The notes under the pieces: model-generated
Databases searched by the model: none
What the model was told of the DNA's origin: nothing
What the model saw: only the letters and a program-made list of their open reading frames with translations
Origin: Geobacillus vulcani PSS1
GTDB lineage: Bacteria > Bacillota > Bacilli > Bacillales > Anoxybacillaceae
Reading direction: 5' to 3'
NCBI RefSeq assembly: GCF_000733845.1
Contig: NZ_JPOI01000001.1
Coordinates: 787,501 to 847,500 of the forward strand
Length of the DNA stretch: 60,000 nt
Shown: piece by piece, positions 42,232 to 52,083 of the stretch
Layout: every line of letters begins with the position of its first letter
Numbering within the stretch: the first letter of the stretch is position 1
Made by a program: the position numbers and the translations under genes

Positions 42232-42261
42232 ATTATACAGGACAAATTTTTACAGCGTCAA
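42232..42261 (-). promoter_or_regulatory. Sigma-A promoter of sigH
   Basis: Minus-strand TTGACG (42261-42256), 18-nt spacer, TATAAT (42237-42232), starting four bases after the yacP stop. AT-rich spacer; in B. subtilis the sigH promoter is repressed by AbrB, for which no defined site can be read here. Confidence 0.75.
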
Positions 42262-42265
42262 CCGC

Positions 42266-42778
42266 TCATTTTTCTCCTCTTCGCCATTTTTCAAAAATTT
42301 CAGCAATTCTATCATCTAGAGGAACTTTGGAGATCGGAGTGTGCTGCCGCATCGCTTTGACTTTTTGGGAAATGTCCCGCTCAACCGTCTCGATTTCATT
42401 CAATAGCTCACGCGCCGACTTGCGCAAGGCGCCTTGACCGAACACTGTCCATTGTTCGGTGTAGTCGGAGGTAGCGACATACACCTTTGTGCGCGCATTC
42501 ATCAATGTTTTTGCCAACCGTTCAATTCGCTCGTCGGCCGTCTCATGCTCCTTTGTAAAAATGACGTCGACGTCGTAATGTTTATACTTTTTCTCGTTTC
42601 CTTGCACAAGGTGGGCATCGAATACGATCACGACATGATCCCCGGTGAATCCTTTGTAGTCAGCCATTTTTTCAATCAATAAATCCCTTGCCGCTGCCAG
42701 ATCGCCCTCTTCTTTCAGCCGGCGCAGCTCCGGCCAAGCACCGATCATGTTATAGCCGTCGACAATCAAAATGTTCAT
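42266..42778 (-). CDS. rae1: Ribosome-associated endoribonuclease Rae1 (YacP, NYN domain)
   Basis: PIN-like NYN nuclease that in B. subtilis cleaves certain mRNAs in the ribosomal A site. 170 residues with N-terminal ILIVDGYNMIGAW (first catalytic Asp), VIVFDAHLVQGNEKK and a VATSDYTEQW block with another acidic residue. The start lies 3 nt after the rlmB stop, in the cysE-cysS-mrnC-rlmB-rae1 operon. Confidence 0.9.
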   Translation of the reverse strand: MNILIVDGYNMIGAWPELRRLKEEGDLAAARDLLIEKMADYKGFTGDHVVIVFDAHLVQGNEKKYKHYDVDVIFTKEHETADERIERLAKTLMNARTKVYVATSDYTEQWTVFGQGALRKSARELLNEIETVERDISQKVKAMRQHTPISKVPLDDRIAEIFEKWRRGEK

Positions 42779-42781
42779 CGG

Positions 42782-43522
42782 CTATTCTCCCAACGGATAC
42801 CGCTTCCGGTACACCTCGTACATGAGCAGGCTGGCGGCGACAGAGGCGTTGAGCGAGGTGACGTGCCCGCGCATCGGCAGTCGGAACAAGAAATCGCATT
42901 TTTCCAGCACCAAACGGCTGATCCCTTTCCCTTCGCTCCCGATCACCAGCGCCAGCGGCATCGTGCCATCGAGCGAGCGGTAGTCGTCTTGAGCCGATGC
43001 ATCCGTTCCGGCTACCCACACTCCGCGCTCTTTCAGCTCGTCAATCGTCCGCGCCAAGTTTGTGACACGCGCGACCGGAACGTGCTCAATCGCCCCGGTC
43101 GAAGCCTTCGCCACCGTTTGGGTCAGCCCGACCGAACGCCGCTTCGGAATGATAAGGCCATGCGCCCCGACTGCATCAGCGGTGCGCATGATGGCCCCTA
43201 AATTATGCGGATCCTCAAGCTCGTCCAAAATGAGAAAAAACGGCGCCTCGCCCCGCTCGGCGGCGCGAGCGAACAAATCATCGATTTCATAGTAGCGGTA
43301 GGCCGCCGCCTGAGCGATCACCCCTTGATGGGCCCCTTCCGCCATCTGGTCAAGCTTGCGCTTCGGGACATATTGGACGAGCACGCCCCGCCGCCTTGCC
43401 CATTCAAGCACAGGTTCGACAGTATGGCGCTGCGCCCCTTCAGCGATCCAAATTTTATTGATGTCACGCCCCGCTTTGAGCGCTTCAATGACCGGATTTT
43501 TACCGATAATGTAGTCCATCAT
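42782..43522 (-). CDS. rlmB: 23S rRNA (guanosine 2'-O) methyltransferase RlmB (YacO)
   Basis: SPOUT-family TrmH-like enzyme. 246 residues: an N-terminal L30e-like RNA-binding domain ([15 protein letters not shown]) and the knotted SAM domain with [29 protein letters not shown] and [14 protein letters not shown]. Methylation of the 23S peptidyl-transferase loop is expected from the family. ATG overlaps the mrnC TGA (ATGA). Confidence 0.93.
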   Translation of the reverse strand: MMDYIIGKNPVIEALKAGRDINKIWIAEGAQRHTVEPVLEWARRRGVLVQYVPKRKLDQMAEGAHQGVIAQAAAYRYYEIDDLFARAAERGEAPFFLILDELEDPHNLGAIMRTADAVGAHGLIIPKRRSVGLTQTVAKASTGAIEHVPVARVTNLARTIDELKERGVWVAGTDASAQDDYRSLDGTMPLALVIGSEGKGISRLVLEKCDFLFRLPMRGHVTSLNASVAASLLMYEVYRKRYPLGE

Positions 43523-43944
43523 TCCAACGCCCTTTCTTCCCTTTCAATAATCGCAAACGAACGGCCGATCAGCTCATCAACCCGTTTTTCATTATTCCCT
43601 AAAAAATGGTACCCGATGAGCGCCTCAAAGGCCGTGCTATGCCGGTATGTTTGCACATCCGTGTTTTTCGGGATCGTGCCGGATTTGGCATTGCGGCCGC
43701 GGCGGACGATGTCCTTTTCCTCCTCGGTCAAGACGCCCTCGTCAAGCAATGCCAAAATCACTTTCGCTTGCGCCCGCGCCGACACATAGCGGACCGCCCG
43801 CCGATGCAGTTCATGCGGCCGCATCCTGCCGCCAGCAAGCAAATGGCGGCGCACATACACCTCGTAAACCGCATCCCCAATGTAGGCAAGCGCCAGTCCA
43901 TTCAACTGCTTCACATCGTCGACCGTTTCAAACCCCGCCATCAT
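43519..43944 (-). CDS. mrnC: Mini-ribonuclease 3 (23S rRNA maturation)
   Basis: Dimeric RNase III-like enzyme without a dsRNA-binding domain; in B. subtilis it matures 23S rRNA by cleaving the stem formed by its precursor ends. 141 residues with [18 protein letters not shown] (catalytic Asp24) and the ALIGYHFL Glu-containing block. It starts 6 nt after the cysS stop. Its substrate, the 3' end of 23S rRNA, also lies in this window. Confidence 0.93.
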   Translation of the reverse strand: MMAGFETVDDVKQLNGLALAYIGDAVYEVYVRRHLLAGGRMRPHELHRRAVRYVSARAQAKVILALLDEGVLTEEEKDIVRRGRNAKSGTIPKNTDVQTYRHSTAFEALIGYHFLGNNEKRVDELIGRSFAIIEREERALE

Positions 43945-43950
43945 CGCCTG

Positions 43951-45351
43951 TTATCCCCGTTTCCATCTCGTTCCTTGCGACGTGTCTTCCAAAATAATGT
44001 TTTTGGCTCTCAACTCGTCACGAATGCGGTCAGCCAAGGCAAAATTGCGATTTTTCCGGGCTTCATTGCGTTTTTGGATCAACGCCTTGATTTCCTCATC
44101 AAGCAGCTCCTCCTGTTTCAAGGTAAGCCCCAGTACGTCCGCCAGCTGCTCGAACTCGCGCAAAAACGCGGCAATGACCTTCTCGGATGTCGTTTTTTCC
44201 TGCAAGTACAAGTTGGCCTGTTTCGCCAATTCAAACAATACAGCAATGCCGTTCGCGGTGTTGAAATCGTCGTCCATTTCGCGGATGAACGAGGCGCGGA
44301 TGTCAGCAAGGCGCGACAGCCATTCCTCGTCATTGTCCGTTAAGTTCGTGCTTGCCTGCAGGCGATGCTGCAAATTGCCGTACGCCGTCTTCAGGCGCTC
44401 GAGCCCGCGCCGCGCGCTCTCAAGCAGCTCTTCGCTGTAGTTGATCGGATGGCGGTAATGCACCGACAGCATGAAAAACCGCAGCACTTGCGGGTCGATC
44501 TGCCGGATGATATCGTGAACAAGCACGAAATTGCCAAGCGACTTCGACATTTTTTCGTTGTTAATATTTAAATACCCATTGTGCAGCCAATATTTCGCGA
44601 ATGGTTTGCCGGTCAGCGCTTCTGACTGGGCGATTTCGTTTTCGTGGTGCGGAAACGTCAAATCTTGGCCGCCGGCGTGGATATCGATCGTATCGCCCAA
44701 ATATTTGCGCGCCATCGCCGAACATTCGATATGCCAACCGGGCCGCCCTTTCCCCCATGGGCTGTCCCATGAAATCTCTCCTTCTTTCGCCGCTTTCCAA
44801 AGGGCAAAATCAAGCGGATCGTCCTTTTTCTCGCCAACTTCAATGCGCGCCCCAGCTTGCAGCTCATCGATCGATTGATGGGACAACTTGCCGTATTCGC
44901 GGAACTTGCGCGTCCGGTAATACACATCGCCTTCGACTTCGTAGGCATATCCTTTGTCAATGAGCGCCTGAATGAATTCGATAATCGTATCAATGTTTTC
45001 GGTCACGCGCGGATGGATATCCGCTTTTTTGCAGCCGAGCGCTTGAATGTCCTCAAAATACGCCTCAATGAACCGTTCGGCGATCACCGGAACGCTCTCG
45101 CCGAGCTCGCGAGCCGCTTTGATCAGCTTGTCATCAACATCGGTAAAGTTCGATACATACGTCACATCATAGCCGCGGAACTCCAAATAGCGGCGGATCG
45201 TGTCAAAAACGATGGCGGCCCGAGCATTGCCGATATGAATATAGTTATACACCGTCGGGCCGCACACATACATTTTCACCTTGTTCGGCTCCAACGGCTC
45301 AAACGGTTCTTTTTTTCGTGTCAGCGTATTATAAAGCCGTATGCTGCTCAT
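43951..45351 (-). CDS. cysS: Cysteinyl-tRNA synthetase
   Basis: Class I synthetase charging tRNA-Cys. 466 residues with [18 protein letters not shown] (zinc Cys and HIGH motif), the zinc ligands [10 protein letters not shown] and [12 protein letters not shown], and KMSKSLGN. Overlaps the end of cysE by 23 nt and shares its T-box control, so cysteine supply and use rise together. Confidence 0.97.
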   Translation of the reverse strand: MSSIRLYNTLTRKKEPFEPLEPNKVKMYVCGPTVYNYIHIGNARAAIVFDTIRRYLEFRGYDVTYVSNFTDVDDKLIKAARELGESVPVIAERFIEAYFEDIQALGCKKADIHPRVTENIDTIIEFIQALIDKGYAYEVEGDVYYRTRKFREYGKLSHQSIDELQAGARIEVGEKKDDPLDFALWKAAKEGEISWDSPWGKGRPGWHIECSAMARKYLGDTIDIHAGGQDLTFPHHENEIAQSEALTGKPFAKYWLHNGYLNINNEKMSKSLGNFVLVHDIIRQIDPQVLRFFMLSVHYRHPINYSEELLESARRGLERLKTAYGNLQHRLQASTNLTDNDEEWLSRLADIRASFIREMDDDFNTANGIAVLFELAKQANLYLQEKTTSEKVIAAFLREFEQLADVLGLTLKQEELLDEEIKALIQKRNEARKNRNFALADRIRDELRAKNIILEDTSQGTRWKRG

Positions 45352-46003
45352 ACTCGTTCTTCCTTTCTTGTTGTTTCAATGCCTCAAGCTCGCTTTTCAG
45401 CCGAGCGATTTCCTCTTCAAGCTCCCGGAACCGGTCGGCGATCGGGTCGGGCAGGTCGGTATGGTTTAAATCTTTCTTCACTTTCACCCCGTCGCGCACA
45501 ACGACGCGGCCCGGAATGCCGACGACGGTCGAATTGGGCGGTACGTCTTTCAGCACGACCGATCCGGCGCCGATTTTCGAGTTTTCTCCGATCGTAATCG
45601 ATCCGAGCACTTTCGCTCCCGCTGCAATCAAGCAGTTGTCTTTGATCGTCGGGTGCCGCTTTCCTTTTTCCTTTCCGGTACCACCCAATGTTACGCCTTG
45701 ATAGACAGTGACGTTGTCACCGATTTCGCACGTTTCGCCGATCACCACGCCCATGCCGTGATCGATGAAAAAGCGGCGGCCGATTTTCGCGCCCGGATGG
45801 ATTTCAATGCCGGTGAAAAAGCGGCTGATTTGCGAAATCAAGCGGGCAAGGAAATAAAATTTCCGCTTGTAAAGCGCGTGGGCGATCCGATGCGCCCAAA
45901 TGGCATGCAGACCGGAATACGTTAAAATGACTTCCAAATAGCTTCTCGCCGCAGGGTCTTGCTCAAAAATGACCTCAATGTCCTCTTTTAACGTTCTGAA
46001 CAT
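45329..46003 (-). CDS. cysE: Serine O-acetyltransferase
   Basis: First committed step of cysteine synthesis: acetyl-CoA plus serine to O-acetylserine. 224 residues with an N-terminal helical domain and a left-handed beta-helix of hexapeptide repeats ([33 protein letters not shown]... pattern, His in DHGMG), plus a charged coiled tail. ATG 46003 with GGAGG just upstream; 22 extra residues in the longest frame are leader. Confidence 0.95.
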   Translation of the reverse strand: MFRTLKEDIEVIFEQDPAARSYLEVILTYSGLHAIWAHRIAHALYKRKFYFLARLISQISRFFTGIEIHPGAKIGRRFFIDHGMGVVIGETCEIGDNVTVYQGVTLGGTGKEKGKRHPTIKDNCLIAAGAKVLGSITIGENSKIGAGSVVLKDVPPNSTVVGIPGRVVVRDGVKVKKDLNHTDLPDPIADRFRELEEEIARLKSELEALKQQERKNEYEQHTAL

Positions 46004-46039
46004 GATATCCTCCCTCCATCCCTCTTCAGTTGCCTTGTG

Positions 46040-46341
46040 AATAGAAAAGCGCCCCTGTGCCGAAGACACAGAGACGCTGTTGGCGCGGTTCCACTCTGTT
46101 TAGCGAAACGGGACGCCGTTTCGCTCACTCGATTCCGATAACGGAGATGCTCCGCTCCCCTCTACTGCAGAACGTCTCTGTTCCGGTTCGAAAGGAGGCT
46201 CCGAGGCGCACTTCAGACAACACCGAACATAAGCCGCTTCCAGCCAAGACGGCTCTCTCTGGGATGCCGATGCTTCCTACTTCTCCTCGTCAACGCTTTT
46301 CCCTTATACGCTTGTGGCAACGAAAACTTTGTATTATTATA
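46040..46341 (-). promoter_or_regulatory. Cysteine-specific T-box riboswitch of cysE-cysS
   Basis: Promoter with extended -10 TGGTATAAT (TATAAT 46341-46336). The transcript carries the T-box element TGGAACCGCG (46093-46084), a stem I region with AGAGAGCC and a specifier UGC at 46210-46208 in GAAGUGCGCC, matching tRNA-Cys. The antitermination switch faces a terminator GCGTCTCTGTG/CACAGGGGCGC with TTTT (46077-46045). Uncharged tRNA-Cys should promote read-through. This accounts for the 370-nt gap between gltX and cysE. Confidence 0.92.
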
Positions 46342-46373
46342 CCACATCCACCGTATAAACGTGCAGAGGCCGA

Positions 46374-47846
46374 TTAAAATTTTTCTTGCAACGCCCGCTC
46401 CAGCCGCTCAATCACCTTTTTCTTGCCGAGCAGCTGAATGGCAAACGGCAGCTCCGGCCCGTGCGTTTGCCCAGTCACCGCCGCGCGGATCGGCATAAAC
46501 AACTTTTTCCCTTTTTGCCCGGTCGCCTTTTGCACGGCTTTAATGGCCGCTTTGATCTCGTCTGCCGTAAACGGCTCAAGCTCACGCACGATTTCAAGGA
46601 AGGTGGAAAGCACAGCCGGCACTTGCTCTTCAGCCAGCACTTGACGCGCCTCGTCCTCGTAGTCGATTTCTTCTTTAAAGAACAGCTCAGACAGCGGGAC
46701 GATCTCCGCCCCGTAGCTCATTTGCTCTTGATACAAGGCAATTAAATCGCGCGCCCATTGCCGCTGTTCATCCGTCATATCGGCCGGCAGGCGTCCGGCT
46801 TTCACTAAATGCGGCAAGGCCAGCTCCACAAGCCGGTCAAGGTCGAGCTTTTTGATATATTGGTTGTTCATCCATGTCAGCTTTTTCGTATCAAACATGG
46901 ACGGCGATTTGGACAGCCGGGAGACATCAAACATGCGGATCAGTTCGTCTTTCGTAAAAATTTCTTCCTCCCCTTCCGGCGACCAGCCAAGCAACGCGAA
47001 AAAGTTGAACATCGCTTCTGGCAAATAGCCAAGCTCTTTGTATTGTGAGACGAACTGAATGATCGATTCATCGCGCTTCGACAGCTTTTTCCGCTGCTCG
47101 TTGACGATCAACGTCAAGTGCGCGAACTGCGGCGGCTCCCAGCCGAAATATTCGTATACCATGAGCTGCTTCGGCGTATTGGACAAATGCTCCTCACCGC
47201 GAAACACATGGCTGATTTCCATTAAATGGTCGTCGATAACAACAGCGAAATTGTATGTCGGAATGCCATTCGCCTTGACAATCACCCAATCGCCGCCGAC
47301 GTCCTTCGACTCAAACACCACTTTGCCGCGCACTAAATCATAAAATTCGTACGTTTTCCCTTCCGGCACTTTCAGGCGGATCGTATACGGCTTCCCTTGC
47401 GCCTCAAGCTCTGCTGCTTGCTCCGGCGTCAAATGGCGGCATTTGCCGCTGTACTGCGGAGCGGCGATGCCGGCCGCCCGCTGCGCCTCCCGCTCGCGCT
47501 CGAGCTCTTCCGGCGTGCAAAAACATTTGTACGCATGACCTTGTTCAAGCAATTCATTCACATATTTTCGATAAATATCAAGCCGTTCCGTTTGCCGGTA
47601 CGGCCCGTAGCCGCCGTCTTTGTCAATCGATTCGTCATAATCAATGCCAAGCCATTTTAAATTTTCAAGCTGCGACTGTTCGCCGCCTTCGACGTTCCGT
47701 TCAATATCCGTATCCTCGATGCGGACGATCATTTTTCCGCCGTGATGGCGGGCAAATAAATAGTTAAACAACGCTGTCCGCGCTCCGCCGATATGCAAAT
47801 GGCCGGTCGGGCTCGGCGCATAGCGCACGCGCACGTCTTTTGCCAT
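46374..47846 (-). CDS. gltX: Glutamyl-tRNA synthetase
   Basis: Charges tRNA-Glu and, in bacilli, misacylates tRNA-Gln for later amidation by GatCAB. 490 residues with HIGH-type [13 protein letters not shown], the zinc-like cluster [12 protein letters not shown], and [13 protein letters not shown] 47846 with GGAGG upstream. Has its own promoter; precedes the T-box, so it is not itself under cysteine control. Confidence 0.97.
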   Translation of the reverse strand: MAKDVRVRYAPSPTGHLHIGGARTALFNYLFARHHGGKMIVRIEDTDIERNVEGGEQSQLENLKWLGIDYDESIDKDGGYGPYRQTERLDIYRKYVNELLEQGHAYKCFCTPEELEREREAQRAAGIAAPQYSGKCRHLTPEQAAELEAQGKPYTIRLKVPEGKTYEFYDLVRGKVVFESKDVGGDWVIVKANGIPTYNFAVVIDDHLMEISHVFRGEEHLSNTPKQLMVYEYFGWEPPQFAHLTLIVNEQRKKLSKRDESIIQFVSQYKELGYLPEAMFNFFALLGWSPEGEEEIFTKDELIRMFDVSRLSKSPSMFDTKKLTWMNNQYIKKLDLDRLVELALPHLVKAGRLPADMTDEQRQWARDLIALYQEQMSYGAEIVPLSELFFKEEIDYEDEARQVLAEEQVPAVLSTFLEIVRELEPFTADEIKAAIKAVQKATGQKGKKLFMPIRAAVTGQTHGPELPFAIQLLGKKKVIERLERALQEKF

Positions 47847-47884
47847 CGTCCAAAACCTCCAATTTCATCGAAACTTGTACCACT

Positions 47885-47913
47885 ATTGTACCGTTTATCG
47901 CGGCAAAGTTCAA
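47885..47913 (-). promoter_or_regulatory. Sigma-A promoter of gltX
   Basis: Minus-strand TTGAAC (47913-47908), 17-nt spacer, TACAAT (47890-47885), about 40 nt before the gltX ATG. Confidence 0.75.
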
Positions 47914-48011
47914 AACAGACGGCTCTCGCCTAGGGCGGCGCCGATTTGCCGACACCCCTTTCCCCTAGGACGGTGAACAAAGCGCTTATGTATGGAGAAA
48001 CGAGACCTCCT

Positions 48012-48040
48012 AAATGATGTGGCCAAAGGCCGCTCCATCA
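48012..48040 (-). terminator. Weak hairpin at the end of ispF
   Basis: On the minus strand TGATG, GGCC, TTT, GGCC, CATCA form a two-part stem followed by TTT; the ispF stop lies in it. Termination may be partial. Confidence 0.35.
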
Positions 48041-48514
48041 GCTTTTTTGCAGCAAGACGACTGCTTGGGCGGCAATGCCTTCCCCCCGCCCAGTGAATCC
48101 GAGCTTCTCCGTCGTCGTCGCTTTCACATTGACTTGCGAGTGATCGGCCTCGAGCAGCCGGGCGATCACCCTCTTCATTTCTTCAATATACGGCGCCATC
48201 TTCGGCTTTTGCGCGATGATCGTGCAGTCGGCGTTCACTAGCGCGTACCCTTCCTGCCGAACAAGCGCCCATACGTGCGCCAACAGCTCAGCCGAGTCGG
48301 CATCTTTAAAGCGCGGGTCCGTGTCCGGAAAATGTCGGCCGATGTCCCCGGCGCCGATCGCCCCAAGGCATGCGTCCGCCACCGCATGAAGCAGCACGTC
48401 GGCATCGGAGTGGCCGAGCAACCCTTTTTCATACGGAATGGTGACGCCGCCAATGATCAGCGGACGCCCTTCGACAAGCTGATGGACGTCAAACCCTTGT
48501 CCAATGCGAAACAT
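48038..48514 (-). CDS. ispF: 2-C-methyl-D-erythritol 2,4-cyclodiphosphate synthase IspF
   Basis: MEP-pathway enzyme (isoprenoid precursors). 158 residues beginning [13 protein letters not shown] (metal-binding Asp/His), [13 protein letters not shown] and the [12 protein letters not shown] block; the C-terminus carries [17 protein letters not shown]. Fourteen nt downstream of ispD. Confidence 0.96.
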   Translation of the reverse strand: MFRIGQGFDVHQLVEGRPLIIGGVTIPYEKGLLGHSDADVLLHAVADACLGAIGAGDIGRHFPDTDPRFKDADSAELLAHVWALVRQEGYALVNADCTIIAQKPKMAPYIEEMKRVIARLLEADHSQVNVKATTTEKLGFTGRGEGIAAQAVVLLQKS

Positions 48515-48528
48515 TTCTCCACCCCCAT

Positions 48529-49215
48529 CTATTCAGCCGTACGGCTTGCTAAAATCGCCTCAGCAACCAAAAGGTCCTCGGGCGTCGTCAGCTTAATATT
48601 ACGATAATCCCCTTCAATGATCTTTACCGGCTTGCCGATTCGTTCCACAAGGCTGGCATCGTCCGTACCAAGATATCCGGCCTGTTTCGCCGCTTCGTGC
48701 GCTTCCATGATCAAAGACAGACGAAAAGCTTGTGGCGTTTGCACCGCCCACAAGCTGGAACGATCAATCGTCTGCTCGACAAACAAACCGTTCGCTTTTT
48801 TAATCGTATCTTTCACCCGCACGGCCGGGATGGCCGCTCCGTACTGAACGGCGGCGTTCACTAACTCGTGCAAATGATGAACGCGGACAAACGGGCGGGC
48901 GCCGTCATGGATGAGAACAATCTCCTCCCCCTGGAGCGCCTGCAATCCGTTATAGACGCTATGCTGCCGCTCCCGTCCGCCGTTGGCAAACGCCATGACT
49001 TTGCGGATGCGATGGCGTTCAAGCAGCTGCTCAAACCGGTGCCGTTCGGCCGGGTTGACGACGAGCACAATGCCGGCGCACCGCTCGTCGCCGTCAAACA
49101 CTTTCAATGTCCGAACGATGAGCGGTTCGCCGCCAAGTTCAAGAAACTGCTTGTTCATGCCGGCGTTCATCCGCTTTCCTTGTCCGGCCGCCAATACGAT
49201 CGCTTCATACTTCAT
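48529..49215 (-). CDS. ispD: 2-C-methyl-D-erythritol 4-phosphate cytidylyltransferase IspD
   Basis: Third MEP-pathway step, activating MEP with CTP. 228 residues with the nucleotide-binding [30 protein letters not shown] and [10 protein letters not shown] blocks. Directly upstream of ispF and 20 nt after yacL. Confidence 0.96.
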   Translation of the reverse strand: MKYEAIVLAAGQGKRMNAGMNKQFLELGGEPLIVRTLKVFDGDERCAGIVLVVNPAERHRFEQLLERHRIRKVMAFANGGRERQHSVYNGLQALQGEEIVLIHDGARPFVRVHHLHELVNAAVQYGAAIPAVRVKDTIKKANGLFVEQTIDRSSLWAVQTPQAFRLSLIMEAHEAAKQAGYLGTDDASLVERIGKPVKIIEGDYRNIKLTTPEDLLVAEAILASRTAE

Positions 49216-49235
49216 CGGACGTTTCCCCTGTTCTT

Positions 49236-50330
49236 CTACAACGCTTTTTGCAACAGTTTCAGCTTGGCGAAAATCATTCTCCCCGCAGATGTTTGTAACA
49301 CGCTGGTGACTAAAACGTCAACCCGTTTGCCGATATATTCTTTGCCATCTTCAACGACGATCATCGTCCCGTCATCCAAATAGGCCACGCCTTGGTTATG
49401 CTCCTTCCCATCTTTAATGACGTGCACATTCAGCTCTTCACCCGGCAGCACCACCGGTTTGACGGCGTTCGCCAAATCGTTGATATTCAAAACACGCACG
49501 TTTTGCAGCTCACATACTTTGTTTAAATTGAAATCGTTCGTCACGACAACGCCTTGAAGCTGCTTTGCCAGCTTGACGAGTTTGCTGTCGACCTCCTGGA
49601 CGTCGCTGAAATCCGCTTCATAGATTTCCACTTTCATCGCCATTTCTTTTTGGATGCGGTTCAAAATATCCAAGCCGCGGCGGCCGCGGTTCCGCTTGAG
49701 CACGTCGGACGAATCGGCGATATGCTGCAATTCTTCGAGCACAAACCGCGGGATGACAAGAGGCCCTTCCAAAAAACCAGTTTGGCAAATGTCTGCAATC
49801 CGCCCGTCGATGATGACACTCGTATCCAAAATTTTCACGGCACCGCCCTTTGACGATTCGTTTTCGGCTTCTCCACCTTTTTTCTTCGCCATGCGGTTGG
49901 ACAAGGAAAATAAGTTCATCAACTCATTCCGTTTCTTTAAGCCGACGCGAAACCCTAAGTACCCAAGCAACACCGTCAAAAAAATGGGCAACACCGTATT
50001 CAACACTTGAATGTGAAACGATTGCAACGGCATGACAACGAAAAACGCGATAATAAGACCGAAAATCAGCCCGAGACTGCCAAATAGCACGTCGGCGGCC
50101 GGCGCCTTCACCAGCGTTTCCTCCACCCAGCGAATCATGTCGACGACATAATCAACAAGCCAAAACGTCAGCAAAAAGAAAACAACCGCTCCCAATACCG
50201 CCAGCGTATACGAATGATCAAGAAGCGGCATGCCGCTTACTTTCATCAGCTTGAGCAAGTCAGGCAAAAACATGGCGCCTAACGTTCCGCCTACGGCGAG
50301 GAAAAATAATTGCACAATACGTTTGACCAT
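49236..50330 (-). CDS. yacL: Membrane PIN/TRAM-domain protein YacL
   Basis: Conserved Firmicutes protein of uncertain function. 364 residues: four N-terminal membrane segments (about 1-20, 41-62, 81-102 and 110-128), a linker with MAKKKGG, a PIN nuclease-like domain with [14 protein letters not shown] and [12 protein letters not shown] (acidic residues in place), and a C-terminal TRAM domain ([20 protein letters not shown]). Role as a membrane-tethered RNase is inference. Preceded by its own -10 (50363-50358) rather than by disA. Confidence 0.92.
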   Translation of the reverse strand: MVKRIVQLFFLAVGGTLGAMFLPDLLKLMKVSGMPLLDHSYTLAVLGAVVFFLLTFWLVDYVVDMIRWVEETLVKAPAADVLFGSLGLIFGLIIAFFVVMPLQSFHIQVLNTVLPIFLTVLLGYLGFRVGLKKRNELMNLFSLSNRMAKKKGGEAENESSKGGAVKILDTSVIIDGRIADICQTGFLEGPLVIPRFVLEELQHIADSSDVLKRNRGRRGLDILNRIQKEMAMKVEIYEADFSDVQEVDSKLVKLAKQLQGVVVTNDFNLNKVCELQNVRVLNINDLANAVKPVVLPGEELNVHVIKDGKEHNQGVAYLDDGTMIVVEDGKEYIGKRVDVLVTSVLQTSAGRMIFAKLKLLQKAL

Positions 50331-50628
50331 CAGCCCATCTTCACCTCCCTATTTAACATTATAAACAGTTTCCCATGTTTGAAACCAATTGGAAGGCAAT
50401 TTTTCATCGTTTTTGAACATTCGACATCTGCTTGTAACAATAGGCGGAAAACGCCGGAGTTGTTTCGGATCCCCTACTATTTTTTACGTACATTAGAGCG
50501 AAAAGGTTCAATCCTTTTAGGCTGTTTTATGCCTCTGCTTGAGCATGTAAGGAATGAAGAGACGATGAATTTTTGATCACTCTATCCCCTTGGGCGCGAA
50601 GAAGCGGGCCGCGCAGGCGAAAGAGCGA
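50331..50628 (-). other. Noncoding gap between radA and yacL where disA is expected
   Basis: About 300 nt with no supported gene. On the minus strand there is a short GTG ORF of under 20 codons, and before yacL a TATAAT (50363-50358) with only a weak, widely spaced TTGGTT as -35. No disA fragment is recognisable. Confidence 0.6.
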
Positions 50629-52002
50629 TTAACACATTGTATGCTCAAGCGCCTCGGCCACATGCGAAACGCCGATCACATGAACGCCTTTTGGCGGCTG
50701 CCAGCCGGCTAAATTATTTTTCGGCACAATGATGCGGGAAAAGCCTAATTTTACCGCCTCCTGCACCCGCTGTTCGATGCGGGAGACGCGGCGCACTTCT
50801 CCGGTCAGGCCGACTTCGCCGATAATGACGTCCGTTGGATTCGTCGGCCGGTCGCGAAAGCTTGAGGCGATGCTCACGGCGACCGCCAAATCAATCGCCG
50901 GTTCATCAAGCTTCACGCCGCCCGCCACTTTCAAGTAAGCATCCTGGTTTTGCAACAGCAGACCAACTCGCTTTTCAAGCACAGCCATCAAAAGCGATAC
51001 CCGGTTATGATCAAGGCCGGTCGCCATTCGCCTTGGGTTGCCGAAGCTCGTCGGCGAGACGAGCGCCTGGATTTCGACGAGCACCGGACGCGTCCCTTCC
51101 ATCGCCGCCACGACCGTCGAGCCAGCCGCCCCGCGCGACCGTTCTTCTAAAAACACTTCTGATGGGTTTTCCACTTCCTTAAGCCCGATGTCGCGCATCT
51201 CAAAAATGCCGATTTCGTTCGTTGAGCCAAAACGGTTTTTCACCGCCCGCAAAATGCGATACGTATGATGCCGCTCCCCTTCAAAATAGAGAACGGTGTC
51301 CACCATATGTTCGAGCAGACGCGGCCCGGCGATCGCCCCTTCTTTCGTCACATGGCCGACGATAAAAATGGCAATGCCTTTCGTTTTCGCCAGCTTCATC
51401 AGCTCGGCCGTGCATTCGCGCACTTGGGTGACGCTGCCCGGCGCAGAGGTGATGTCGGTGCGATACACTGTCTGAATCGAATCGATGATCACACAGGCGG
51501 GCTGAATCGTTTCAACCGATGTTACAATATATTCCAAATCTGCTTCCGCCAACACATACAGTTGGTCACACTCGGCGCGAAGGCGCTCAGCGCGCAGCTT
51601 TACTTGTTTGACCGACTCCTCGCCGGAGACATACAGCACTTTATGCCCGGCGGCGGCGAGCTGCGCCGATGTTTGCAAAAGCAACGTTGATTTGCCAATG
51701 CCAGGATCGCCGCCGATCAAAACAAGCGAACCTTTGACGATTCCACCGCCAAGCACACGATTGAGCTCCACGCTGTTCGTTTTCATGCGCGGCTCTTGCG
51801 CCGCCTCCACGGTTGTAATCGGGACCGGTTTGGCCGAACCCCCCCGCTCCGAATGAAGAAATGCGCCGCGCACAGTCGGTTTTTCCTGCTCAATTTCCTC
51901 AACAAACGAATTCCATGTTTGGCATCCCGGACATCGTCCAAGCCATTTGGCCGACTCGTATCCGCACTCTTGGCAAACAAATTTCGTTCTCTTCTTCGCC
52001 AT
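50629..52002 (-). CDS. radA: DNA repair protein RadA
   Basis: RecA-like ATPase and branch-migration helicase for recombination intermediates. 457 residues: zinc finger with [18 protein letters not shown], Walker [11 protein letters not shown], the RadA-specific [11 protein letters not shown] motif, and a C-terminal Lon-protease-like domain ([15 protein letters not shown] region, then EVGLTGEVR). ATG 52002 with AGAAAGGG 9 nt upstream; the 21-codon extension of the longest frame overlaps the clpC terminator and is rejected. Confidence 0.95.
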   Translation of the reverse strand: MAKKRTKFVCQECGYESAKWLGRCPGCQTWNSFVEEIEQEKPTVRGAFLHSERGGSAKPVPITTVEAAQEPRMKTNSVELNRVLGGGIVKGSLVLIGGDPGIGKSTLLLQTSAQLAAAGHKVLYVSGEESVKQVKLRAERLRAECDQLYVLAEADLEYIVTSVETIQPACVIIDSIQTVYRTDITSAPGSVTQVRECTAELMKLAKTKGIAIFIVGHVTKEGAIAGPRLLEHMVDTVLYFEGERHHTYRILRAVKNRFGSTNEIGIFEMRDIGLKEVENPSEVFLEERSRGAAGSTVVAAMEGTRPVLVEIQALVSPTSFGNPRRMATGLDHNRVSLLMAVLEKRVGLLLQNQDAYLKVAGGVKLDEPAIDLAVAVSIASSFRDRPTNPTDVIIGEVGLTGEVRRVSRIEQRVQEAVKLGFSRIIVPKNNLAGWQPPKGVHVIGVSHVAEALEHTMC

Positions 52003-52035
52003 CGATTCTAACCCTTTCTGTAACATTTTCCAACG

Positions 52036-52072
52036 AAAAAAGGCATGGGCAGGAAGCTGCCGCATACCTTTT
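52036..52072 (-). terminator. Intrinsic terminator after clpC
   Basis: On the minus strand AAAAGGTATG pairs with CATGCCTTTT (one G.U), with an inner GCAG/CTGC, followed by TTTT. It separates clpC from radA, which are co-transcribed in B. subtilis. Confidence 0.8.
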
Positions 52073-52083
52073 CCCCTTATACG

